From: DATGSF01 sp035302865
GTDB lineage: Bacteria; Bacteroidota; Bacteroidia; Chitinophagales; Chitinophagaceae
Length of the DNA: 24,458 bases
NCBI GenBank assembly: GCA_035302865.1
Contig: DATGSF010000233.1
Coordinates: 1-24,458 of the forward strand
Direction of reading: 5' to 3'
Each line of letters opens with the position of its first letter. Position 1 is the stretch's first letter. A model generated the notes under the pieces. The model did no database searches and was not told the origin of the DNA. It saw only the letters and a program-made list of their open reading frames with translations. The translations under genes and the position numbers were made by a program. Shown in pieces: positions 14,838 to 22,865 of this stretch.

Positions 14838-17165
14838 TTAATTCTTTTCTAATTGATCAGGATTTAACTTCAACATACTAAATACTCCAATTGCAGCAAT
14901 AGCTAAAACAATAATTTCCACCATTGTATCAAAACCTCTAAAATCTACTAAAACTACATTTACCACATTTTTCCCTTTAGCTTTTAAATAAGCATTATGT
15001 GCATAATACTCACTCACTTCTCTTATAACTGGTTGATTATAGGCATGCAAAGCAATTAATGAAATTAAAATTCCAAATGTTAATGATACAAGCCCATTCC
15101 TTAATTGCACTTTGGCATTATCGTATTTTCTAAATTGTGGTAAACGATATAAAACCAAAACAAATAATACTACAGTTAAAGTGTCAATAGAAAATTGCGT
15201 CATAGCTAAATCAGGTGCTCCATAAAACACAAACATTAAACACATACAATATCCTACAATTCCCATACTAGCTATAGCAGTTAATCGAGAGGAGGTAAAT
15301 ACAGCCAAGAAAATAGCAAATATTATAATTATAAAAATCACTAATTCATAGGTTCCGAATGAATTTAGTTTATCAAATGGAATATTAAAATCTACAGAAG
15401 TAAACAATTCATAACCCACCAAACCAATGAAAAACAGGACAATATACAATATATAATTTCTCAAATATCCACTATGCATCAACCTCGTATAACGAAAAGC
15501 CACTTTAGTTGACCATTTGTAAAATTGCAACATTAGTTTAAACGGATTTGCAATGCTATTGAAAGAGAAAATTTTTGCTATAAAAGGTTTTCCTCTTTTA
15601 ATAAAATACAATAATAAGCCAGCAACGAGAGTTATTCCACTTAATAATAATTCCATTTCAAAGCCAGGAAATAATTGCAATTTAGGCAATGTAACTGCAT
15701 TTGTAAATTGCAAAAATGAGCCTTTTAGTAAATTTTCAAATACATAATTTGGAAGTAAACCTAAAATCAGAGATAATATTGCTAGAATCATTACGGGCAA
15801 CCAAAAAGGTAAAAACTTATAAGTAGAAAGCAGTTTAGCCTTTTCTACTTTATTCGATTTATTTCCCATAAAGGGTCTCCATCCAACCATTAAACCAGAA
15901 AACAATAAACAAATATTAGCAAGTATAACTAAAGATAAAAATATCCATTCTATTGATTGTTTTTCTAAAAAAGAAATATAAATAAAATCTTTGGCTATAA
16001 ATCCAAGTGTCAGAGGCATCCCTCCATTAGAGCAGGCAACAACAAAAGCAGCAATTCCTAAAAATGGCGCAATTTTAAAAGCTCCACGAAGTTGATTTAC
16101 ATTTCGTGTACCTGTTATAGCATCCAAGCTCCCTGCAGTAATAAATAAACCAGCTTTATATATAGCATGTGCCACAATAAATAACAATAATGCAAGATAA
16201 GCCGTTTCCGTACCTATACCTAGTAGCATCACCATCATTGCTAAGGATGCAACTGTAGTATAAGCTAAAATTCCTTTTAAATCTTTTTGAAATAAAGAAA
16301 CAATTGCTGCATAAACTAAGGTAAAGAAGCCTACATAAAAAAGTCCATAATTCCACAGCGCAATGCCCTGAAAATAAGGAGCAAAAGTTGCCAATAAAAA
16401 CACACCCGCCTTTACCATAGTTGCCGAATGGAGATATGCAGAAACTGGTGTAGGTGCTTTCATAGCATTAGGCAACCAAAAATGAAAAGGAAATTGTGCA
16501 GATTTTGTAAAAGTGCCTAAAAACAAGCTGAATAGTACCCAGTTTAAAGTTCCTTGCATTTGCAAAGAGTCTACTAAGTTATGTAATTCAATTTCTGATA
16601 AATTAAAAGTGCCGGCAGCATAGCCAATCAAAGTAAATGCTAAAAGTAAAAAAAAGCCCCCTCCACCGGTAATTCCTAAAGAAAGCATAGCACTTTGGCG
16701 CACTTCTCTTTCTTCATGATTAAACCCAATTAGAAAGAAAGAAGCAATACTTGTTAGCTCCCAAAATAAAAAAAGGATGATAAGATTGTCTGAAAAAACA
16801 ACACCTAGCATAGCTGCCATAAAAAAAGCTAGATACCGGAAAAAAGATATTTTTCTCGCGTCATTTTCCATATATGCACCAGCATAATAAAAAACAAGTG
16901 TTCCTATTCCTGTTATTAATAAAGAAAACAACAAAGAAAAAGGCCGCATGGCGAATTGCAAATCCATTTTTAGATGTGCTATCCAAGGGATTTTTTCAAT
17001 GTGAGATATACCACCATTTAACGTTTCAGGCAAAAAAGAAAATAAATATAGAAAACCCAATAAAGGTAATACCCAAACATATTTAATCGCTTTTTCTAAT
17101 CTAAGAAACGACATTGTACCTATAAACAAAGGAAATACTAATGATAAAATGAGGATTAAAATCAT
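14838..17165 (-). CDS. mrpA: Mrp Na+/H+ antiporter subunit A
   Basis: 775 residues, close to the roughly 800 of other MrpA proteins. The first ~480 residues form the NuoL-like proton-pathway unit: Glu136 in LFLFWELTSI (helix 5), Lys221 in GTFTKSAQFPFHFWLPNAM (helix 7), His246 in YLHSATMVKAG (helix 8), and HAIYKAGLF (helix 10). The last ~200 residues are the MrpA-specific C-terminal part related to MbhD/MbhE: YGAPDLAMTQFSIDTLTVVLFVL in the middle and VDFRGFDTMVEIIVLAIAAIG near the end. It is the first gene of mrpABCDEFG and starts 1 base before mrpB. The complex exports Na+ (in some species also other monovalent cations) in exchange for H+, for sodium and alkali tolerance. Confidence 0.96.
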   Translation of the reverse strand: MILILILSLVFPLFIGTMSFLRLEKAIKYVWVLPLLGFLYLFSFLPETLNGGISHIEKIPWIAHLKMDLQFAMRPFSLLFSLLITGIGTLVFYYAGAYMENDARKISFFRYLAFFMAAMLGVVFSDNLIILFLFWELTSIASFFLIGFNHEEREVRQSAMLSLGITGGGGFFLLLAFTLIGYAAGTFNLSEIELHNLVDSLQMQGTLNWVLFSLFLGTFTKSAQFPFHFWLPNAMKAPTPVSAYLHSATMVKAGVFLLATFAPYFQGIALWNYGLFYVGFFTLVYAAIVSLFQKDLKGILAYTTVASLAMMVMLLGIGTETAYLALLLFIVAHAIYKAGLFITAGSLDAITGTRNVNQLRGAFKIAPFLGIAAFVVACSNGGMPLTLGFIAKDFIYISFLEKQSIEWIFLSLVILANICLLFSGLMVGWRPFMGNKSNKVEKAKLLSTYKFLPFWLPVMILAILSLILGLLPNYVFENLLKGSFLQFTNAVTLPKLQLFPGFEMELLLSGITLVAGLLLYFIKRGKPFIAKIFSFNSIANPFKLMLQFYKWSTKVAFRYTRLMHSGYLRNYILYIVLFFIGLVGYELFTSVDFNIPFDKLNSFGTYELVIFIIIIFAIFLAVFTSSRLTAIASMGIVGYCMCLMFVFYGAPDLAMTQFSIDTLTVVLFVLVLYRLPQFRKYDNAKVQLRNGLVSLTFGILISLIALHAYNQPVIREVSEYYAHNAYLKAKGKNVVNVVLVDFRGFDTMVEIIVLAIAAIGVFSMLKLNPDQLEKN

Positions 17166-17223
17166 CCAAAAGTATATTTTAAATTGGAATTAATAATTTA
17201 GCTATTAAAAGAGCTTAATCATA

Positions 17224-17231
17224 CAAAGATA
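17224..17231 (-). promoter_or_regulatory. -7 promoter element of the mrp operon
   Basis: On the minus strand TATCTTTG (plus-strand CAAAGATA) matches TAnnTTTG and is placed 58 bases before the mrpA ATG, giving a leader of about 50 nt. A TTTG at 17248-17245 is only 13 bases upstream of it, too close for a normal -33 box. Confidence 0.45.
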
Positions 17232-17364
17232 CGAATTCGAATAGCAAAATTTGGAATTTCATTTAACTAAATCTAAAATAATTTTAAAAGCATATAAAAG
17301 TTTCAAATTAATTACTCTCTATTAAAAAATACTTTTTCAGTCCTCTATTTATAATATTAAGTAT

Positions 17365-17372
17365 TAACTTTG
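17365..17372 (+). promoter_or_regulatory. -7 promoter element of the PurF-family gene, deciding its start
   Basis: TAACTTTG matches TAnnTTTG and ends 6 bases before the ATG at 17379. The upstream TTG at 17370-17372 lies inside this element, so it cannot be the translation start if the promoter is real. The mRNA would be nearly leaderless. Confidence 0.5.
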
Positions 17373-17378
17373 CGTATC

Positions 17379-19226
17379 ATGTCGGATCAAATTAAACACG
17401 AATGCGGCTTAGCATTCATACGTCTTAAAAAACCTATCTCATATTATTACAGAAAATATGGAAGTTCTTTCTATGCTATCAATAAACTTTATCTTCTCAT
17501 GGAGAAGCAACACAATCGAGGGCAAGATGGTGCTGGAATAGCTACATTAAAATTAAATGTAGAGCCTGGCTATCAGTTTCTCCATAGATTGCGCAAAAGT
17601 GGCTCTAATGCTATACGTGAAGTTTTTGACTCTGTTAATGATGAAATGACTGAATTAGAAAGAATGTATCCCAATTTAAGGAAACATCCTGGCTTACTCA
17701 AAGGTTATTTTCGTTTCATGGGAGAGGTGATGTTAGGACATTTACGCTATGCAACAAAAGGCTTAACAAGTGTAAAATATTGCCATCCATTTATTCAATC
17801 AGATATTAATCCAAATAGGAATATTGCTATGGCAGGTAATTTTGGATTAGTAAATAACGAAGCACTTTTAGATTACATTAAGGATAGGAATATTTCTAAT
17901 ACAGATAGAGAAAGTGAAATAGGTCCTATGATGCATATTTTTCATCACTTTTTATGTGAAGAAGAAGGACTACATCCAGAAGGTGCAAATATAGAGGAAG
18001 TTCTTAAAAAATCTTGTGCTTTATATGAAGGCGGTTACGTTTTTGGTGGTTTAATTGGAAGTGGTCATAGCTTTATCATGCGCGACCCTAGGGGAATACG
18101 ACCAGCATATTATTATGAAGATGATGAAGTAGTTATTGCTGCTTCTGAAAGGCCAGCTCTAATAACAACCTTTAATCTAAATCCTAAAAAGGTAAATGAA
18201 CTACCAAGAGGAGCTGCACTTCTTGTTGACCCAGAAGGCAGATTAGAAGTAAAGAAAATTCTAGAACCTTTAGATAAAAAAGCATGTAGTTTTGAAAGAA
18301 TTTATTTTAGTAGAGGAAACGATGCAGAAATATATAAAGAAAGAATTCAATTAGGTTTAAATTTAGCAGACCAAGTTCTAAAAGTACTTAATAATGATTT
18401 AAAAAACACTATAGTATCTTTTATTCCAAATACTGCAGAAATTGCTTTTTATGGTTTAATTAAAGGTTTAGAAAATTATCTAAAAAATATAGAAGCAGAT
18501 CGTATCATTCGTAATAAAAACAATATGACGGATGCTGAAATTCGCGAATTAATCCATAGAAAAGTTCGTATTGAAAAGATTGCTATAAAAGACGTCAAAT
18601 TACGTACTTTTATTACAGAAGATAATAGCCGTGACGATATGGTTCAGCACGTTTATGATATTACTTACGGTACCGTCAAAAGAGGTGAAGACACTTTAGT
18701 AGTCATAGACGATAGTATAGTACGAGGAACAACTTTACGAAACAGTATTTTAAAAATGTTGGATCGCTTAGGCCCCAAGAAAATTGTTGTAGTTTCCTCT
18801 GCTCCTCAGATTCGTTATCCTGATTGCTATGGTATTGATATGAGTAAAATGCATGAATTTATAGCATTTAATGCTGCTATAAGTTTATTAAAAAAACAAG
18901 GCAAAGACGCTGTTATACATGAAACATATAAAAATTGTAAAGCAGCTTTAGCAAATCCTGAAAATGCTCCTGAAGAAAATCAAGTTAAGGCAATATACGC
19001 AGATTTTACTCCGGAAGAAGTTAGCTTAGAAATAGCTGAATTATTAAAATCAGATGAAGTAGATGCTGAAGTTGAAATTATTTTTCAAAGTATAGAAGGT
19101 TTGCATGAAGCTTGTCCGGATAATACTGGGGATTGGTACTTTACAGGTGATTATCCTACTCCAAATGGCAAACATGTTGCACATCAATCTTTTGTAGATT
19201 ATTATGAAACAAAATTTTCTAATTAA
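17379..19226 (+). CDS. PurF-family amidophosphoribosyltransferase-like protein, long form
   Basis: 615 residues from the ATG at 17379; a TTG nine bases earlier would add three residues but sits in the promoter element. N-terminal Ntn-type glutaminase domain: Cys9 in KHECGLAF, so a short propeptide would have to be removed to free the catalytic Cys, as in PurF. EKQHNRGQDGAG and LGHLRYATKG are the glutamine-site motifs. The phosphoribosyltransferase domain has the PRPP motif VVIDDSIVRGTT, with Asp444-Asp445. CSFERIYFSRG also matches PurF. PurF makes phosphoribosylamine from PRPP and glutamine, the first step of purine synthesis. This protein is over 100 residues longer than normal PurF, with inserted segments and the ending EACPDNTGDWYFTGDYPTP in place of the usual Fe-S cysteine pair, so it may be a paralogue with a changed role. 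Confidence 0.85.
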   Translation: MSDQIKHECGLAFIRLKKPISYYYRKYGSSFYAINKLYLLMEKQHNRGQDGAGIATLKLNVEPGYQFLHRLRKSGSNAIREVFDSVNDEMTELERMYPNLRKHPGLLKGYFRFMGEVMLGHLRYATKGLTSVKYCHPFIQSDINPNRNIAMAGNFGLVNNEALLDYIKDRNISNTDRESEIGPMMHIFHHFLCEEEGLHPEGANIEEVLKKSCALYEGGYVFGGLIGSGHSFIMRDPRGIRPAYYYEDDEVVIAASERPALITTFNLNPKKVNELPRGAALLVDPEGRLEVKKILEPLDKKACSFERIYFSRGNDAEIYKERIQLGLNLADQVLKVLNNDLKNTIVSFIPNTAEIAFYGLIKGLENYLKNIEADRIIRNKNNMTDAEIRELIHRKVRIEKIAIKDVKLRTFITEDNSRDDMVQHVYDITYGTVKRGEDTLVVIDDSIVRGTTLRNSILKMLDRLGPKKIVVVSSAPQIRYPDCYGIDMSKMHEFIAFNAAISLLKKQGKDAVIHETYKNCKAALANPENAPEENQVKAIYADFTPEEVSLEIAELLKSDEVDAEVEIIFQSIEGLHEACPDNTGDWYFTGDYPTPNGKHVAHQSFVDYYETKFSN

Positions 19227-19250
19227 TACTAGGATTTAATATAAATAATT

Positions 19251-19295
19251 AAGCGCTTTGTGTTTTACTGAGGTAAATGACAAAGCGCTTTTTTT
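19251..19295. terminator. terminator after the PurF-family gene
   Basis: The stem AAGCGCTTTGT (19251-19261) pairs perfectly with ACAAAGCGCTT (19280-19290), followed by T to 19295. The interior can pair further (TTTAC/GTAAA at 19264-19268 and 19273-19277) beyond a 2x2 internal loop, giving a long hairpin. It lies 24 bases after the stop and faces the broken beta-barrel gene on the other strand. Confidence 0.88.
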
Positions 19296-19330
19296 AATCC
19301 GTTTTTAGTCGCATGTTTTACTAAATACGT

Positions 19331-20043
19331 TTAGAATCTATAGCTCAAACGACCAGAAACATTAAAAACTCTACTACTATTACTCATATCATAAACATAT
19401 CGATCTACCTGACTTGGATAAGTTGCTTCCATAACACCCAAATGTCTGGTATAAGAAGTTTTATTTAATTGCGCTTCCAAGCTTAATCCAATACTCAATT
19501 TATCAAAATCTTTAAAAGGAATAAAACTAAAGCCCAGCTCTGCCAAGGACAAAAAGAAATTGGGATTAGTTTCAGAATCCCTGATTTTGCATAAGAATGC
19601 ATTAAAAGACCTAAAGACAAACCAAAATACCAATCTCCTCTTTGTTGATTATTAATATAATAATCTTTTCCAAAATGCATAGGAATCATAATTGCTGTAT
19701 AAGAATTTTCCCAATACATAGGATACAGAAAGTTGGGCTATTCTTCAATTTGATTTTCCGCATATATATTTTTCTTAAAACTTTAGTAGCATAGTCCAAA
19801 TTGAAAAAACACTTCTGGTACAAAATACGCTTTTTGACTGATATCAAATCCAAAATTAAAAGGACTGTTATCCACTGCAAAAAACCCATCCTGAATCTTA
19901 GAATAATCTTTGATAAAAGTATAACTTTCAAATACAGTTAGCTTGGGATGAAATTTAAATGCTTTAGTACTATTATCTTTTCCAAAACTTTGGATACTTA
20001 GAAATAAAGCCAAGAGCATTAAAGCTACATTTTTGAAATTCAT
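19331..20043 (-). pseudogene. outer-membrane beta-barrel protein gene with two nonsense codons and a frameshift
   Basis: Starts at the ATG at 20043 with a signal peptide (MNFKNVALMLLALFLSIQSFG). The frame runs to a TAA at 19783-19785, then continues sensibly (SFKKNIYAENQIEE) to a TAG at 19738-19740, then again sensibly (PNFLYPMYWENSYTAIMIP, GDWYFGLSLGLLMHSYAKSG). At about 19579-19581 one base is missing: restoring a fourth G in the minus-strand run GGG joins AKSG to DSETNPNFFLSLAELGFSF. The last part ends SGRLSYRF, with the terminal aromatic residue typical of outer-membrane barrels. The repaired protein would be about 237 residues, the size of small Bacteroidota barrels of the PorT/OmpW-like type. 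Shorter open frames in this span are fragments or shadows. Sequencing error could explain the missing G, but less easily both stops. Confidence 0.75.
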
Positions 20044-20196
20044 AAAGGGATAGGTTCTTGAAATTTAAAATAGTTGCAATAAAAATTACGGAAAAGCTAA
20101 ATATTATTAAAGCCTTGCAAGCTATTAACGTAAAAAACATAAGAAATATTACTTTTCACAATATTATAATAGTTATATATATATTCGTTAAAAAAT

Positions 20197-20763
20197 TTAA
20201 TCAGAATTATATTTCCCTTTCATAGTCTGTTCATACAAATCTTTATCTTCAATATACTGCACTGTTTCTTCACTATTAGACAAAATGATTTCCTCCTTTG
20301 TTTGTACAATAAAAAAGGGAGAAGGACTTGTTAACCAATCTAATAAAATTGCATTTTCAATAGGCAATTCACAAATATATTCTTCCTTGTTTTTAAATAA
20401 AAAATAAAAGTTTTTTAATCCAGGATAATACTGCAATACATTAGTAACTTCAGGTTGAATATACATATAATTCTCTTCCATAATAATTACTAATACAACA
20501 ACATGCTCTGGATATTTATCTTCAAAATGCTCTTTCATATCTTTATAACATGGAATGCAAGATTTATCAGTTTTAAAAACATAAATAGTTTTTGCAGTAT
20601 AATCCGGAGCTGCTACATTTTCCAAATCTATATCTACGGCACAAGAATGAATAAATGCTAAAACCTTCTTTAAAGAAGTATTAGCAACTGTAATGTTTGC
20701 AGAAAAACATATAAAAACAAAAACTCTAATTAGTTTTTTAATGTATATTTTGACATTATCCAT
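20197..20763 (-). CDS. exported thioredoxin-like protein with a CxxC motif
   Basis: 188 residues with an N-terminal signal-like helix (about residues 8-27, KKLIRVFVFICFSANITVA). A strand (YTAKTIYVFKTDKS) leads to Cys69-Ile-Pro-Cys72 followed by a helix, as at a thioredoxin active site. The next strand is VVVLVIIMEENY and a later one is PFFIVQTKEEIILS, where the proline may be the cis-proline. No family name can be given with confidence; it resembles the divergent redoxins that accompany six-bladed propeller genes in Bacteroidota. The ATG at 20763 lies inside the preceding gene (34-base overlap), the only start that keeps the signal peptide, so translation is probably coupled. It is the last intact gene of this operon. 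Confidence 0.65.
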   Translation of the reverse strand: MDNVKIYIKKLIRVFVFICFSANITVANTSLKKVLAFIHSCAVDIDLENVAAPDYTAKTIYVFKTDKSCIPCYKDMKEHFEDKYPEHVVVLVIIMEENYMYIQPEVTNVLQYYPGLKNFYFLFKNKEEYICELPIENAILLDWLTSPSPFFIVQTKEEIILSNSEETVQYIEDKDLYEQTMKGKYNSD

Positions 20764-22067
20764 GAGTGACCATTTTTTCTAGATTCTTTATAGAATCTTT
20801 CCTCCAATTTTTTCTTTTCTCCAGCTTCAAAACTTGTGGTTGGATGGAGCAAATCTACCCAAACAGCATTTTTATAAAACACAGGATTTTGACTAGACCA
20901 AGCAGTTAAAGGAACTGTAAAAAATTCCTCTAATCTTTTATATTCTTCTATTTTAGGATTGGGTGAATTTTGCCATTTTTTAATCGATCTTTCCACTTTG
21001 CCCGTATTCTTATTGATCCAATACAAATCACTATATATCCAATTATATTTTGGGTTATAAACAACTAGAATAAAAGATTTTTCATCATAAGGAAGCAATT
21101 TAATCATATATAAAAACTGCGATTGGATTCTCTTTATCCTACTATCCACTTTAGCTTTTTCAAAATAAGGAGTAGCCATTTTCTCAAATACTTCTGCCAC
21201 TACTTTTTTCTTGCTCATTAATGCTTCATTTTCTATATAATTTGCTCCATACTTCTTTTGCAGCTCTTTATCAATAGCCAACAAATGCAATTCTATAGAA
21301 TCAAATACTTTTTTCTCAGTATCAATAATATCAGATAATTCTTCTTGCTGTAGTTCAGGAATATCAATTTTCAATTCTCTTTTTAACTCTCCTTTCTCAT
21401 CATACACTTTTATTGTGTTTTCAAATGCTTGTGCAATAAATAATTCTTCATTTAAAGGAAGAATCCATTTGTTCATCATATTACCAAATTCAATCCCATT
21501 TATCCTTGGAAAATATTGTATATCATCCAATGTATTAGATAATAAATCATAAAACTGCACACTTGTTTCCCTCTTTCCATCTAGTGGATGGTGGGGATAG
21601 GCCTTATATAAAATTAATTTATCTTTAGACCAGAAATCTATTTTTAAACTAGATTCTTTAGTTTCAAATACCTTATTTTTCTCTTTATTTTCATTTAATA
21701 AAATCAAATAAGCTCCATAAGTAAAAAAAACTTCGTTTTTATCCTCATTATATACAAAATCCGTGATTCTTTCAAAGTTCAAATCATAAGAATATAAAGC
21801 AGATTCAGCTATCCATTCACTTTTATCTAAATCATAAATATGCATTTTAAAATCCGTAGCATTTAATTTTGCATAAACAGATAAAGCATATAATTTATTC
21901 CCTTTTTGTTTATACAAATAATAGGCACTATGTCCTTCTAACAAGTTTTCGGAGCTGATATTTAGCGACTGCTCCAAAAATTGTTTTTCAAACTGATACT
22001 GTCCAAATGAAGAAAAAGAATACATAAAAAAAATAAATAGTAGCAATAAATATTTACTCTTCCTCAT
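20730..22067 (-). CDS. secreted protein, probably a six-bladed beta-propeller
   Basis: 445 residues with a signal peptide (residues 1-22, ending SFGQ). The mature part is a series of beta-strand pairs with Asn/Asp turns, for example KLYALSVYAKLN, FKMHIYDLDKSEW, EVFFTYGAYLILLNENKE, KLILYKAYPHHP, LFIAQAFENTIKVYDEKGEL and SFILVVYNPKYNWIYSDLYWINKNTGKV, as in Bacteroidota propeller proteins (DUF4221/BF3164-like). A helical, charged insert (about residues 235-310) interrupts the strands. No catalytic motif is visible. The family is a judgement from the strand pattern, not a firm match. The start overlaps the upstream small-protein gene by 14 bases and the end overlaps the thioredoxin-like gene by 34, so the three form an operon. 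Confidence 0.65.
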   Translation of the reverse strand: MRKSKYLLLLFIFFMYSFSSFGQYQFEKQFLEQSLNISSENLLEGHSAYYLYKQKGNKLYALSVYAKLNATDFKMHIYDLDKSEWIAESALYSYDLNFERITDFVYNEDKNEVFFTYGAYLILLNENKEKNKVFETKESSLKIDFWSKDKLILYKAYPHHPLDGKRETSVQFYDLLSNTLDDIQYFPRINGIEFGNMMNKWILPLNEELFIAQAFENTIKVYDEKGELKRELKIDIPELQQEELSDIIDTEKKVFDSIELHLLAIDKELQKKYGANYIENEALMSKKKVVAEVFEKMATPYFEKAKVDSRIKRIQSQFLYMIKLLPYDEKSFILVVYNPKYNWIYSDLYWINKNTGKVERSIKKWQNSPNPKIEEYKRLEEFFTVPLTAWSSQNPVFYKNAVWVDLLHPTTSFEAGEKKKLEERFYKESRKNGHSWIMSKYTLKN

Positions 22068-22413
22068 AAATAGTTACTTTATAATTAAATTTATCTTCAG
22101 CTTCATATACTACTTTTCTACCATAATAATGAAACTCTTCAGAAAGTATGGATTTAGAAATTTTCTTACTTATTTTTTTTGTGATTTTATTAATCATTTT
22201 GTTTTTTTCTTTTAAATTCTCCCCCATTGACAATTCACATTTTTGCCAACCCTTTTCTTGACAAATCAATAATTGTGTTTCATCAACAAATTTTTCTTCT
22301 ATTCTATTACAACCTCTTGGTCCGGAGTTGACTTTAATAATACGTATATCTTGAGCAAAAGAAATACATCCTATCCCCAAGATACCAATAGTCAATAAAA
22401 ATATTTTTTTCAT
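22054..22413 (-). CDS. small secreted Cys protein, intact paralogue of the broken upstream gene
   Basis: 119 residues with a signal peptide (residues 1-21, ending SFAQ). The mature part begins IRIIKVNSGPRGC and has the motif C-x3-G-W-x2-C (Cys51, Gly55, Trp56, Cys59), also present in the gene just upstream, together with the IK-x-N-x-GP-x-G stretch before it. The middle is a Lys-rich segment (about 66-88, KEKNKMINKITKKISKKIS) and the end alternates strand-like residues (RKVVYEAEDKFNYKVTIY). I do not recognise the family. The pair of Cys eight positions apart may form a disulfide. It lies between a hairpin and the propeller gene, which it overlaps by 14 bases. Confidence 0.65.
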   Translation of the reverse strand: MKKIFLLTIGILGIGCISFAQDIRIIKVNSGPRGCNRIEEKFVDETQLLICQEKGWQKCELSMGENLKEKNKMINKITKKISKKISKSILSEEFHYYGRKVVYEAEDKFNYKVTIYEEE

Positions 22414-22427
22414 AATGCAGTAATATT

Positions 22428-22461
22428 TTTAAAGCTAGTGTAATTTTACACCAGCTTTAAA
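22428..22461 (-). terminator. hairpin between the two small Cys-protein genes (weak terminator or processing site)
   Basis: A 15-bp stem (22428-22442 with 22447-22461) around a 4-base loop. On the minus-strand RNA the single irregular pair is a G-U wobble (GCUGGUGUA with UACACUAGC), so the fold is stable in the direction the genes are read. No T run follows on that strand, so full termination is doubtful; it may reduce or process the transcript between the two genes. Confidence 0.45.
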
Positions 22462-22464
22462 TAA

Positions 22465-22830
22465 TTAATATTCATCACTATTAAATCCAAAATCACCAAA
22501 CTCTATTTCAACATTTTGAGCATCAAAACCACTCCAGATAAAGTCAACTCCAGAAATTGATCCATTTCCTGAAGTATTCCCTTAATCTAATTGCTCATTA
22601 ACAAATTCATCAATAGATTCTAAAATTTCTAAATGTTCACTTGGAATGTTAGTCCATCTACACCTTGTCCAACCTGGATCTTTACATTCTAAATAATGAG
22701 TACCCTCTTGATAAACAGATTTAAATCCAAATGGTCCACCATTGTATTTAATTACTTGTCCTGTTGGTGTAGCATTTAAACATATGCCCATTAACAAAGC
22801 AGCGAATCCGAATATTGCTTTTTTCATCAT
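22465..22830 (-). pseudogene. small secreted Cys protein gene with one in-frame stop codon
   Basis: Begins with an ATG at 22830 and a signal peptide (MMKKAIFGFAALLMGICLNA). The open frame gives 82 residues and stops at a TAA at 22582-22584. The same frame then continues for 38 sensible codons (GNTSGNGSISGVDFIWSGF onward, ending FGFNSDEY) to a TAA at 22465-22467. Reading through would give 121 residues, almost the same as the 119-residue paralogue next to it. Both share IK-x-N-x-GP-x-G and C-x3-G-W-x2-C (here Cys49, Gly53, Trp54, Cys57). One base change from a CAA, GAA or AAA codon explains the break. The 82-residue form keeps the motif and could still be made. Function unknown. A ten-copy TTTG repeat lies in its leader. 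Confidence 0.7.
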
Positions 22831-22865
22831 AATAATTTTTTAAGGTTTTACAATTAATTATGACA

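Noticed and set aside
17370..17378. TTG start for the PurF-like gene, adding three residues
   Set aside because: It overlaps the TAACTTTG promoter element, and the ATG at 17379 gives the expected N terminus, with the Cys at position 9.
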